From NCBI GenBank assembly GCA_030522415.1, contig CM060109.1, positions 2,482,641 to 2,546,640 on the forward strand: a DNA stretch of 64,000 bases. Direction: 5' to 3'. Each line of letters opens with the position of its first letter. Within the stretch, counting starts at the first letter, position 1. Shown here piece by piece: positions 33,024-43,949 of the stretch. The stretch comes from Channallabes apus (taxonomy: Eukaryota; Chordata; Actinopteri; Siluriformes; Clariidae). The translations under genes and the position numbers were made by a program. A model generated the notes under the pieces. That model was given only the letters and a program-made list of their open reading frames with translations. It did no database searches and had not been told where the DNA came from.

Positions 33024-33307
33024 GGGGAGGGGGAGGGGATGTAAATAAAATTGCTCGTAGTAAAAGAAGTAAAAAAATAAAAAGAAATAAAGATGAATAA
33101 ATAATTATATACTTTCGAGTCAAACCTGGACTTGTGCTGAAATTTCGGGTGAATGGAGACGCAAACGCCATTGACATCACGCACAGTACGGTGATGAGAC
33201 TCTGAGCCGCAGTAAAACATCTGAACGGTGAATTTGATCCCAGTCGACGTGTCTCGGGCCCAGCGCAATCGTTTCTGTGAACATTCAGTGACTTGTAGAA
33301 GAGACAC

Positions 33308-33310
<3 letters not shown>

Positions 33311-33374
<64 letters not shown>
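33311..33374. repeat. (GT)n microsatellite
   Basis: About 32 GT units. Confidence 0.98.
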
Positions 33375-33376
<2 letters not shown>

Positions 33377-33740
33377 CTCGGCTGGGAGTCAGCGCCACAG
33401 CCCCGCCTCACTCCAAGACATTTCCACATGGAGTTCCTGGGAGGCCGGAGTTTCAGACGTGAATCAGACAGACTGTCCGGTCACGGCTCCGGCTCCACTG
33501 GGATAAGTGCATTAGTGTATCAGGAGATTATATAGAGGAATAAAGGGAGTGTTTACTCTCAGTACTGTGTTCTGTTGTGTGTGCGTGTGTGTGTGTGATG
33601 TCGTTCTGTTAGTTCGCAGTATAATAAGCGTGCTTCTCTGTATTTAACTTTATTTATTTATTTCCAGGTGAGTGTGTAGGGGATAGTGGAGACCAGGAGA
33701 AGATTAGAGAGAGATTAGTGTTGGCAGTCAGCCATCTGAT

Positions 33741-33792
33741 GCATCCTCTCCCCCCCCCTCCCCCTCTTCCTCCCTCCCTCTCCCTCTCTCTG

Positions 33793-33825
<33 letters not shown>

Positions 33826-33855
33826 GTCTGTGTCTCTCTCTCTCTGTCTCTGGTC
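33741..33855. repeat. (TC)n-rich simple repeat
   Basis: C-runs then ctctctctgtctctctct-type sequence. The minus frame over it is a Glu-Arg run. Confidence 0.95.
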
Positions 33856-33984
33856 TCTGCTGAGTGAGGTCTCTGTCTCCTCACTGACCCACTGCCAGGT
33901 TTCTGTAATAACATTATCAGTGTCCTAATCAGCCTGCTACTGTTTCTGTTTAACCCCATCACCAAGTGTGTGTACACCTGTCTG

Positions 33985-34025
33985 CATCCGTGTGTGTGTG
34001 TGTGTGAGTGTGTGTGTGTGTGTGC
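33985..34025. repeat. Interrupted (GT)n tract
   Basis: GT units broken by GA and GC dinucleotides. Confidence 0.9.
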
Positions 34026-34859
34026 GCACTGAATTTACATTTCAGATATAGGGAGTGTTCAGATCACAGAGAGTGTGTCTGTATTAGGGCTGGGGATAAA
34101 TCATGTTAACTATAGTGATTAACATTTTATTTTTTAGAAGATTCATTCATTTATCCATACAATTTAAATGATTTGTTCACACCCAGGAACAAACGATTGG
34201 GAAAGTGTTGCCGTGTCAGCCATCTTGGTAGCTATGGTATAGTCAACAATAAGTAGTGAGAACTGTGTGAGACAAACACTTACACAAACTAATGTTAAAA
34301 TGGAAAGACAACAAGAGGAAGGTACTGTAACCAGGAACCTGTATTAGAAAATGATGCAAGTTGTAAATGGTTTGGATCCATACGAGATTCCCAGCATAGA
34401 GTGGACCTGTGATCCTGACCTGTTATTTGTGTTAAACAATTAAATGTCCTGATGTTCATCTCATATCCGGTGTTATTGCTTATTCAGCTGAGCAGTTCAA
34501 ATCTCTCGAGTCACAAATGGATGAGTACAAATCTTCAAGTATTTAAAACAAAGGTATGTGGAGTCAAACCTGTTTTAAAGGGACATCTGTGACAAGTTCA
34601 TGCATCCAAGATGGCGCCAGTGAGGTCGGCTGCCGACAGGACTGCTACGACCACCTTTTCTTTGTTTTTGTTTTTTAAGTTAGTTTTCAGTGTTTTAAAA
34701 TCGGCAAAATCATCACCATTGAGTACATTAGGTATGATAGAGACACTCTTGTTTCTATTGGTGTACAATGTACTCACAATTCAACGTTTTTAACTCCGGA
34801 TCTGAGCTGGCCGAGTGAGATCCTGAGGGAGAACAATGGACGCGACACGAAGCGGCGGC

Positions 34860-35345
34860 CCAGAGGGAAACGCATGGACAGAACACGGGACTCGGCGAAG
34901 TCAAGTGGAGGCAGCATGTGTGTAATGGCTGGTGTAACGGCTGGTGCAACAGTGCGAGCGTTGTTCCTCTTACATGCTCCTGCACACCAAATCTGGAACT
35001 ATCATGTGTCCATCATGTGTCGTGCTTTTTATCTTCCCCGGGAGTTCACATCGGTCATAATAAGTGCCGTTTATATTCCACCACAAGCGGACACGGACAC
35101 TGCCTTATGCGAGCTGCATGAGGCGCTCACACAGCAACAGACACAATACCGGGATGCTGCACTTATTGTGGCGGGGATTTTAATAGTGCCAACCTCAAAC
35201 GCGCAGCGCCGAACTTTTACCAGCATATCACCTGCCCCACCAGGGGTGAAAGGACACTGGACCATTGTTATACCACGGTCAAAGACGGTTACAAGGCACA
35301 ATTTCGTCCAGCATTTGGTAAATCCGACCACGCCACCATCTTCCT
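34860..35345 (+). pseudogene. L2-like ORF2, endonuclease remnant
   Basis: Starts after a deletion that removed the N-terminal endonuclease (the TETW region of copy 1). It retains FTSVIISAVYIPPQADTDTA (the conserved VYIPP motif), a decayed GDFN-type motif seen as VAGILIVP, and the end KSDHATIFL-like coding after frameshifts. The frame 34874-35371 is only part of it. Confidence 0.8.
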
Positions 35346-35346
35346 C

Positions 35347-36795
35347 ATGCCAAAATACAAACAAAGGCTGAAACAGGAAGTTCCGGTTCAGAGGGAGGTC
35401 GCGCGCTGGACGGACCAATCGGTGGCCACGTTACAGGACGCACTCGATGACGCAGACCGGGACATGTTCAGAAACAGCTCAGATGATGACGTCAGCGTGC
35501 TTACGGAAGCGGTTGTGGGATTCATTGGGAAGCTAGCAAATGATACCGTGGAGAAAAAGACTATCAGAACGTTTCCCAACCAGAAGCCGTGGGTGGATAA
35601 AACCATCCGCGACGCTCTGAGATCTCACACCGCTGCCTGCAACACGGGACTTGCGTCGGGGGACATGGAACCGTACAAGCCTGCGTCATATAACGTCCGG
35701 AAAGCGATGAAAGAGGCGAAGCAGCGCTACGGGAGGAAACTAGAGTCACAACTCCAACAGAGTGACTCTAGAAGCCTGTGGCAGGGATTAAGGACAATAA
35801 CGGACTATAAAACACCAACAACCGGTATGACGAACGCAGACGCGACTCTGGCAGACGAGCTGAACACTTTCTATGCTCGCTTCGAGGCTGCAGCTAAAGA
35901 CGTTAGCAGTGCTAATGCTAGCAGCGCTAATGGAAGCGCGTTCATCATTACCGAACACAACGTGAGGAGAGCCTTCAAGAGAGTGAACACCAGGAAAGCA
36001 GCAGGACCAGACGGCATCTCGGGCCATATCCTCAGAGCCTATGCAGACCAGGTAACACCTGTGTTCACTGAGATATTCAACATCTCTTTATCTCAGTCGG
36101 TGATCCCCACATGCTTCAAAGAGTCCATCATTGATCCTGTCCCGAATAAACCCCATGCTGCTTCCCTCAATGACTATCGCCCTGTAGCCCTCACCTCAGT
36201 AGTGATGAAGTGCTTTGAACGCCTGGTCAGAGACTTCATCATTTCTTCACTACCGGACACACTCGACCCACTAGAGTTTGCATACCGTCAGAACCGCTCC
36301 ACAGACGATGCAATCTCTCATCTCCTCCACACATTGCTCACTCATCTGGACACTAGGAGGGGGAATTATGTTAAAATGCTCTTCATCGACTACAGCTCTG
36401 CATTTAATACCATAATTCCCTTCACACTCACCACCAAGCTGGAGCACCTGGGACTCAGCTCATCTATGTGTCAGTGGATCTCCAAATTCCTACCTGGCAG
36501 ACCACAGGCAGTAAGGATGGGCGGACATGTCTCAGCCTCACTCACTCTCAGCACTGGAGCCCCCCAGGGTTGTGTTCTGAGCCCCCTGCTGTACTCCTTG
36601 TACACCCACGACTGCGTGGCCACTAACAACTCCACCACCATCAAGTTTGCTGATGACACTGTCGTGGTCGGACTGATCACCAACAATGATGAGTCGGCCT
36701 ACCTGGAGGAGATTGGAAATCTGGCGAACCTTGTGCCAGAGGAACAATCTCCTCCTGAACATCAGCAAGACAAAGGAACTGATAGTGGACTTTAG
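35347..36795 (+). pseudogene. L2-like ORF2, linker and reverse transcriptase
   Basis: A 482-codon open frame. Order: linker (KQEVPVQREVARWTDQSV), RKAAGPDGISGHILRA, NDYRPVALTSVVMKCFERLV, FAYRQNRSTDDAI, then the palm motif MLFIDYSSAFNTI with the first catalytic Asp, STGAPQGCVLSPLLYSLYT, and FADDTVVVGLI with both catalytic Asps. The RT core looks intact in sequence. A frameshift near 36730 and a large deletion after 36811 remove the thumb and C terminus, and the endonuclease is incomplete, so it is not active. Family: L2/Jockey. Confidence 0.9.
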
Positions 36796-37069
36796 TACAA
36801 AGCAGGAGAGGAACTACCAGAACACCGTCATGGCCAACACAGAGAGACTGAGGAGGAGCTTCTTCCCGCAGGCGATAAGGTCTTTCAATCATCACAACAC
36901 CACACAGGACTAATAACATCTATTAAGCTCACAACATTGACATTGACTGGACAATCATGGCCACATTCATACACACTTGCACTAAATATTTATACATCTG
37001 GACCATTGCACATGACACTTTCATAAGTCACCTTTCATGCATATTTGCACAACCATTGTCACTTTAAAT

Positions 37070-37072
<3 letters not shown>

Positions 37073-37137
<65 letters not shown>
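37073..37137. repeat. (TC)n(TA)n microsatellite
   Basis: About eight TC then about 25 TA units inside the 3' UTR of L2 copy 2. Copy 1 has no such tract. Confidence 0.97.
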
Positions 37138-37140
<3 letters not shown>

Positions 37141-38483
37141 CCCCTATATTTCTATATTTTCCAATACTTTATTATGCCCTTATTTGTACAGTTTATTTTA
37201 CTAGTTAAATTTATTTCTTTAGTATTTCCTTTTATCGATATTTATTTTACGTATAAGCTTTTATTTTCTTTTTAAGGTCACTGGCGGTCATGTAAGCATT
37301 TCACTGCATATCGTACTGTGTATGACTCTGTATGTGACAAATAAAATTTGTATTTCAATTTGTGTCTTGATTAACAAATATTTCAGTTAATCTTAATTTT
37401 AATCAAAAGATTAATCATGATTAAAATGTTTATCTTTGCCCAGCCCTAGTCTGTTTAGTCTGTATGTGACAATTTGTTTTAAATAATAATAAGGATCATC
37501 ATCATCATCTTCAATCTAAGTGATAAGTTCCAATGGCATACCATTTTATTCAGTACATACAGGTACATTTCTACGAGTCTTTAGTACTACACTGAAAAAA
37601 ATTTGGAGTAGGATTTACTTAAAAAAAGTTAGGAAAGTTTTTTCACTTAGAAAATGTGAGTAATTTCAATAGAATTTCCAAGTAAAAACTAAACACAAAG
37701 AACTGTAGCTTTAATTAGAAAATCTAAAGTAAAGTTTACTTGGAATTTCCCAGTAAACTGTATTGACTGTTTGTTTATATATTTTACTTAAGGAATGCTT
37801 GTAAATGTTTTTTTTACACAATAATCCTAGTTATCTTATTTTAAATAGAGTAACCTTTACTTTAAATATTATTTTAACATTATTTGATGTTGTTTATGTA
37901 TTTAAATGGCGGTCAATAAAATAACACTGACATACATTTTACTTGAAATCTTTTATTTCTATGAGATTCCTTAACAGATGAGAGCATGAAATAAAAAAAA
38001 TAGTAAAACTGCATTTGTTTGATGGTTCTGGTAAATGGTACACTATAGTGCATTTTACTCCAGTAAACTTTTTTAGAACAACCACACAGTGCATTAAAAT
38101 GCATAAACATTTAAACATATAAAAACTTTAAATATAACATGAACATTTTAAAACAATCTCAGTTGCAGATATCAAATACAAAAGTATAAAAGTGCAAATA
38201 ATGTCAAACTAGTAGCTGCCTTTCATTAGCTAACTTTAATTTCAATAAGATTAAACTAAAGGGTCAAAAACATCAAATAAAATAATAATAAATCTCTGCA
38301 TCTATAGCCTCCAGCAGAATAGCTTTACTTAAAATGCATAAGAATGGTTATGTTAAACAGTACTGTAGTTGAAGTTGTAGTTGTTTTCTGAACAACCTTT
38401 CTTGCAAAAAAAAAACCCACAAAAAAAAACAGTAAAACAGCATAAGTAGTGTAAATAAGTGCAAGTAGTGCCCAACTAGTAGA

Positions 38484-38804
38484 TTACATTAGAAGCTTTC
38501 TATGCAAAGAGTTAACCTTTGGAGAAAAGTTTAAAGCATCTAACCCAAGAAAGATTTTCTGAAACACTTCAAATGTGTTTCTCAGCTTTGGGGGATAGCT
38601 TAAGTTTAGGGAGTAAATGCAGCCCATGAGTGAAAGACATGCATTTGTGAGATTTTTACATCCCAGCAGCACCTCAGTTCCCTCAATGACAATGATGACA
38701 TCAGATATACTAGCAACTTCTTCTTCTACAGATCTGCTCAGTACGATGCTTTTCATGACATGACTGGAGAAAGTATCCTTAATCATGTCTCTGCTGCTGA
38801 CATC
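38484..38804 (-). CDS. Terminal exon, SAMD3-like C-terminal domain (partial)
   Basis: An acceptor (atttgtatatttcacag) precedes an open exon of about 107 codons ending in TAA. Recognisable stretches are VIIVIEGTEVLLGCKNLTNA, LMGCIYSLNLSYPPKLRNTF and EVFQKIFLGLDALN, with SPKVNSLHRKLL at the end. From memory this resembles the C-terminal region of amplified teleost proteins named 'sterile alpha motif domain-containing protein 3-like', whose function is unknown to me. No SAM domain is present here. The frame is intact with no stop. If translated alone it could start at the Met of MIKDTF near 38792. It is probably part of the mobile element at 37590-40295 rather than a host gene. Confidence 0.55.
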   Translation of the reverse strand, partial: DVSSRDMIKDTFSSHVMKSIVLSRSVEEEVASISDVIIVIEGTEVLLGCKNLTNACLSLMGCIYSLNLSYPPKLRNTFEVFQKIFLGLDALNFSPKVNSLHRKLLM

Positions 38805-39160
38805 CTGTGAAATATACAAATCAGTGCAAAGTGGTTAAAATACTGTACAGTATCACTTTTTCAATTTTCCTCAGTGGGTTCCTGTTCTGAGACAAACTGT
38901 CCACTAGTCTTCAGTATATTTAGCATTTTCTGCATATTTAAACCCAATATGCAGTTTCTTCAGCAGTATCTGTATGCTGTAATAGTTGTATGCTGTTAAG
39001 TTACAATAATGAGACTAATACACAATTAGACAGTAGATAGAAACATTTAGTGATAACCACCTCATTCTCGGGCACCTACAGTTAAATGATACACATGTGA
39101 ATACATACTTATTTGCTTTCTATATGTGAGGTGTGCTGTAATAAAGTATTGCCAACTTAC

Positions 39161-39186
39161 CTTGCATTAGCTTGTGACTGCAATAT
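39161..39186 (-). other. 26-bp micro-exon candidate
   Basis: On the minus strand a pyrimidine-rich acceptor (cattcttttacag) is followed by 26 bp and the donor AAG/gtaagt. In the frame needed for the terminal exon it contains a TAA, so it would be 5' UTR or belong to a different splice path. Confidence 0.45.
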
Positions 39187-39954
39187 CTGTAAAAGAATGT
39201 AAGAAATGTTTATGTCAGAATTAATTTTTAACTGCTTGCAGATATCAACCACGTGTAAAGTGGATGTTGGTCAGTAAAAGAACATCATGAAATAAAATAT
39301 AGGCTTTACAACTTATATAAGGTTGATTGTTAATTAAGATTTATTTAAACAAGCATTTAGACTTATGTAATTGCAAAAGTGTGCAGTATGTCACCTTATC
39401 GATTTCTATATATAGCTATCATACCCAATAGTAGAGGTAAACAATATAAATAAAGTTCAATGTAATATTTGCCTTGTACAAGTGCATTTTAAAAACTAAC
39501 GTTAATCCTGTGTGATTAAGACGCGAAAAACAGGGTGATTATTAAATTTCGGCAGCTCGAACTTTACTGGGACAGAATGCTAGAACACGACCGGGCAATG
39601 CCTCGAGCTAAGTTTGCACGGATGCTAATAGGTTTGCTAATAACGAATTGTGGTGCAAATCGCAAACTCTGTCAACTATATTAATAGCTTCATTTAGTAA
39701 TGATTTAACTCTCTTTAACAAAACTAAGATTAAGTTTTAACGTTATCCAAACATCTGTTAACACTGTTAACATGAACACTTTTAGCACTTGTACCTCAAT
39801 AAAAAAAAGAAACGGTAGGCACAAACCACTGGGGCTGCAGATAGCTTAATGACTCTACACTTTTCTGCAAATATATTTCAAATAATTACTTAGCATATTA
39901 ATAACTAACTGTGGTAAAATTCACATTAGCCGTGGTGAAATCTCTCTTCCTTTC

Positions 39955-40012
39955 CTCTGTGCGCGCCGCTTCAAACTTCGGAGCCAAAGCGGAAGTACGT
40001 CACGAGTCTGCG
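39955..40012 (-). promoter_or_regulatory. CpG-rich promoter-like block
   Basis: On the minus strand gactcgtgacgtacttccgc joins a CRE-like tgacgta to an ETS site (acttccg), followed by gaagcggcgcgcacag. TATA-less ETS/CRE promoters are common for housekeeping genes. It is the only GC-rich spot in the element and lies upstream of the exons on that strand. Confidence 0.4.
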
Positions 40013-40297
40013 TGCACGTAGTCCATTACCTTGCCGAACTGAGTACATTTTACTTTAAGTTGTTCATTTTTGGTGTGATTTGATTAGATGGCAAACACTA
40101 AGTAAATATTACTGAGGAGATTGTATTTAAATTTACATATGTATTTTAGTATAATAAATGACAAAGAAACTGCAAGTAATGTACTGAATTAAACATGACA
40201 TTTTTAAGTAAAAAGACAAAATAGTATTTGTTTGTAAAACATACTTAAATAATGTTTCCATTATTTACAAGGTCAAAAAATCACTTTTTACAGTGTA

Positions 40298-40720
40298 TAG
40301 CATTACTGTGACCATATTAACTAGCTTAACTAGTCTTAATCAGGCTAATTAGCACTGACGTTAACAAGCTAACCATGAAGTAGCTTTAAGCTGAAGATAA
40401 CGCTAATGAAGATATATAGTCTGTATTAGTGACTAGTGCTGGAGTAAACATGCCATCTACATTTTTATGTTAGCTTTAGCTGATTTACCTTCAGGTTTTC
40501 TGCTCAATGAGCAATGTTTAAACCAAAACCAGAGCAGTAGAAAGATCAATAAATAATAATCTTCAAAAGAACCTTTCCACATGTAGTAACATGGCATGGT
40601 AATGTTCGATTGATGCCAGTTTACACTGGTTTAAACACGTTTTAACCGGTTACTGCTGGCTGGGACCAGGTGTTGATGGACTTTGACTTATACAGAGTAA
40701 CGTTTTCTTCTTTGTAAACA
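40298..40720. other. No recognisable feature
   Basis: AT-rich with many 'gctaa/ttagc' words. No gene or repeat family seen. Confidence 0.55.
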
Positions 40721-40724
40721 CTCA

Positions 40725-40880
40725 TTCACTCTTACACACTTATACTGTACAGCCTCGCAGGGACACACACTGGACTGGGCACATACACATTGTGGGCAAT
40801 TTTGAGAACACCTATTAGCCTAATGTGCATAAACTGGAGTACCTGGAAAACTCACCAAGCACAGGGAGAACATGCAAACT

Positions 40881-40912
<32 letters not shown>
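40725..40912 (-). mobile_element. HAmo-like SINE fragment
   Basis: Minus strand: ggagtttgcatgttctccct, gtgcttggtgagttttccag, attaggctaataggtg and a decayed gtccagtgtgtgtccctgcg. The tRNA head is missing; a (CA)n tract at 40882-40913 sits where the head should join. Confidence 0.75.
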
Positions 40913-40915
<3 letters not shown>

Positions 40916-40984
40916 GGTTAACATACTATAATACATGAACATGGAGAAAGGAATGACTTGTTAAAGTGAGATAAAATAATGAAT

Positions 40985-41340
40985 GTACCACTTTGAATCT
41001 GGCAGGAAGGGCAGGAGGTCTTGTGAGATGGCCTGGAGAATTGTGGAAGGGATTGGGTCTAATGAACAGGGGGTTGGATTGGAGGATGAGATGATGTGCT
41101 GAAAGATAATCTCATCAGATGACAGGTTGGAGAATTCAGTATGGGAAGGAGGAAAGGTTCTGAAGTTCTTCTGTAAGGGTTGGGTTGGGTTGGGTTGGGA
41201 GCAAAGGTCTGGCAGATGGCTGCAATGTTCCAGTTGTAGAATGGGGTGAAGTCATCAGCAGTCAAAGAGGATGGAGCAGGAGGAGCCAGTGGGTTGAGTA
41301 GTGAGGAGATTTGCCAGGATCATGGGCCGGGGCTTCCAGC
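40985..41340 (-). pseudogene. LINE ORF2 linker fragment
   Basis: Minus strand reads SLTADDFTPFYNWNIAAICQ and TFAPNPTQP, then in another frame SNPTPCSLDPIP and LQAISQDLLPFLP. This is the segment between endonuclease and RT in teleost LINEs ('LTADDFxxFFxEKIxxI...TTCxLDPIPSxLLQxIxxxLLPFLT'). Frameshifts break it. The Asn-Pro-Thr-Gln-Pro stretch underlies a G-run motif at 41177. Confidence 0.6.
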
Positions 41341-41650
41341 TTTTCAGGCTTCCAGAAATGATTTCTTGTCATTAGCAAGAACTCTTATGCTTGAATAAAA
41401 CACTGAAGTCAATTAAGCTCTGTACTGTTAATTAAATAATTATAGAAATTATCCAGAAATGGATATTAGTGAACGGACAACATAACGGATAATATGATGA
41501 ATATGATGAATGTAGTTTGGTCAGATTGTCCTTCGCACAGTGGATACTTTAATAAATAAACAAAATTAATTAATACATTTAACAAATCAACATAGTGAAT
41601 CAAAAGTGTGATAAAAAATATCCTACATCCTGCAAACACACACACACATA
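41341..41650. other. No recognisable feature
   Basis: AT-rich, ends in an interrupted CA tract at 41635-41656. Confidence 0.55.
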
Positions 41651-41658
41651 CACACTAG

Positions 41659-42758
41659 CAGAGGTGGAAAGAGTAATAAAATTTCGTACTCAATTACAAG
41701 TACTGTTACTTCAGTGAAATTTTACTTAAGTACAAGTAAAGTTACCATTATAAAAATCTACTCAAGTAAAAGTAAAAAGTAGCTCATGAAAAAAATTACT
41801 TAGAGTAAAAGTTGAGCATATATACAGTAAATCTCAAACTAGTTGTTTTTAACTGAAGGAACACCTTTACATAATAAAGCTGTTGTCTTTCTTGTGCTTG
41901 AAAATCAAAGTGGTCACTTAAATATGGTGTTACGTCCCAGTCTAGGGTCATACAGCAAAAGAATGGTTCAGGGTTCTATTTTAAACTGTATGGAAATGGT
42001 GGCATATGGCAGAAAGAACTAGATCCAATCATTAACTGATGAAATAATGAGGTTTGTATATACAACAGGAGGAGGAGGATCAGATTCAGGGTGGACCCAG
42101 GCCAAAATAACAAACAAAATGGTATTTATATTTAGTAGGTAGATTACCTGCAAAAAGAAACAACAACAAAAAAACCCCAGAAACAAAAATACAGGTACCT
42201 TCCCAGCCTCCCTAAACCAAAAACAATGAAATTATCTACAAATATATACAAAGACCAACCAAACCAAAGGGACAAAGCAATAATCAAAGTCAATTGGAGG
42301 CAAAAAGTCAAAACCAGAATACACAACCAAATATCAAAACGCCAAAATCACAACCTCTTTCCTCTGTCTCTCTCCGGTTTATATATGGTCGCGCTAGTCG
42401 ATGACGTCACTCTCAGGGCGGAAGCGAACGTGTGGAAGGTCAGGAAGATGCCGATGTCAGAAAACCTGGAGTGGAGTCTGGAGCGGCGCGCGACCAGGAC
42501 ATGATACACACACGCGGCGCAATGGAGCATTTATACACAGCATAATATTTTTATTATTTTATCATTTTCATTCATTTATTTTTTACTCAGTAGCGAATAT
42601 GATTTAAAATGTAGCGAATTACAATACTTCAAACAAAACCTACTTAAGTAAAAGTAAAATTACAGATTTTTAAAACTACTTTAAAAAGTAGAAATACACA
42701 AAAAAACTACTTAATTACAGTAACGCGAGTAAATGTAATTTGTTACTTTCCACCTCTG
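41659..42758. mobile_element. Non-autonomous hAT-type element, copy 2
   Basis: Same family as 20084-21288, with ends cagaggtggaaagagtaata and tttgttactttccacctctg. A perfect 8-bp target duplication cacactag flanks it (41651-41658 and 42759-42766). It is 1,100 bp long and lacks the internal (CA)n and one segment of copy 1. The interior is otherwise very similar, including the TATA/CRE pair at 42378-42409. Confidence 0.95.
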
Positions 42759-42766
42759 CACACTAG

Positions 42767-43760
42767 CATTTAGTGCCTAATGGATTCCTTATGATTGGTG
42801 TAACCTTATATCAAAGCATGATATAGAAATAAAATGTATAATCAGACTCTGTGCTGGATCATGTGCTATTCCGCGTGCTGTCGCCATGATGTTATTCTGC
42901 ATATTTATTCCTGTTTTTGTGTTGTTGGACTTGTTGTTGGTGTTTGATTATGATTCAGATTATAGTTTTCTAGATTGTGTTCACCTGCACCTCGTCTCGT
43001 CTGATCAGCTGGTGTATTTATATCTTGTGTTTTATTCTGGTCTTTGACTTCTGTCTCAACTGTGTCTGTTGTCTCACTGGTCTTACACTGTTAATGACCC
43101 TGCTGGACCTGTCCTGTCTCCTAACATCTTTAGATTCTTGTCTGTTTTCTTGTGTTAGCCATAGCATTAGCATCTAGCTTGTAGCTTAGCCATACCTTAA
43201 CTTAGCCCTCGATTGTCTTGTTTCTGTTTGTATGTTTTTTACATTTGCTCTTTTCCACTATACACTATAATCTCACCACAACAAAAGGAAGTCTGTGCTT
43301 GTGTCCCTCCTCAGGTCCCTTCATTATCGCTGCTGAGTAATGAGTCTGGAAAACATTTGATTTAATTAAACCAGTGATTAATGTGATCATTACAGCTAGC
43401 ACTGGTCACACAGTGATGTATTAAAGATACACAAGATTTCTATTAGAATTATTTCAACTATTTCACCATCTTAGTTTTATTTAATGCTTTCTTTATTTTA
43501 ATGAAACATACAATTAGATTTCTTTTTCAACTCCATCTTAGACGCTTCTACTCACGAACAATCTTGCAACTTTGGAGTTGTGAACTACACACAGGTGGTT
43601 TTATTAATCTGAATGTGGATCTTATAGCAGCTTGAGCAGCTGCGTAACCCGACTCTGAACACCCAGAACTTTCCTCTTATACATATTTATGTAACTTTTT
43701 GGACATGATGCAAGTTATAAACTTTCAGTACCAGAAGCAGTTCCACTCAAATAGCATTCG
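42767..43760. other. No recognisable feature
   Basis: T-rich on the plus strand with short frames lacking motifs (for example 42977-43177). Confidence 0.5.
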
Positions 43761-43761
43761 C

Positions 43762-43792
<31 letters not shown>

Positions 43793-43827
43793 AACCTGAG
43801 GCAAAGAAAAATAAAATATTGCTAACA

Positions 43828-43869
<42 letters not shown>

Positions 43870-43949
43870 GTCTAAGCAGATTAACCTTCCCTCGGGCCAG
43901 CAAACATGAAGTGCAGTTCTGTACACACACACACACACACACACACACT
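43761..43949. repeat. Cluster of GT and CA microsatellites
   Basis: (GT)n at 43761-43790, (CA)n at 43830-43868 and (CA)n at 43924-43949. The GT and CA tracts face each other and could form a hairpin. Confidence 0.97.

Larger units (their letters stand above)
34607..37361 (+). mobile_element. L2-like non-LTR retrotransposon, decayed copy 2
   Basis: Same family as 1925-5060: 5' UTR ccaagatggcgccagtgagg, the linker and RT region, and the 3' end gtatgtgacaaataaaattt. It keeps the RT palm but lacks the first part of the endonuclease and, near 36811-36835, about 450 bp of the C-terminal region. A (TC)n(TA)n tract expanded in its 3' UTR. Inserted in the older hAT-like element. Confidence 0.92.
34085..37448. 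mobile_element. hAT-like element, host of L2 copy 2
   Basis: Left end tagggctgggg and right end tttgcccagcccta are inverted, continuing as gattaat/attaatc-rich inner repeats. Flanks gtctgtat (34077-34084) and gtctgttt (37449-37456) make an 8-bp target duplication with one mismatch, as for hAT. The left body (34300-34560) has a decayed coding trace, NGLDPYEIPSIEW then AYSAEQFK in another frame, weakly like a teleost transposon-encoded protein. The L2 LINE fills 34607-37361. Confidence 0.75.
37590..40295 (-). mobile_element. TIR element carrying gene-like exons
   Basis: Left end cactgaaaaaaatttgg and right end aaatcactttttacagtg are inverted and flanked by TA on both sides (37588-37589 and 40296-40297). 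The 2.7-kb interior is AT-rich, but on the minus strand it has a CpG promoter-like block (39955-40012), a 26-bp exon with perfect splice sites (39161-39186) and an open terminal exon (38484-38804). Such an arrangement suggests an internally deleted copy of an intron-bearing transposon gene. Superfamily not assigned. Confidence 0.6.

Noticed and set aside
35388..36919. Minus-strand frames opposite L2 copy 2
   Set aside because: Shadows of the plus-strand reverse transcriptase.
41177..41199. Interstitial telomere repeat
   Set aside because: Unit is TTGGG, not TTAGGG, and it lies in a LINE coding remnant.
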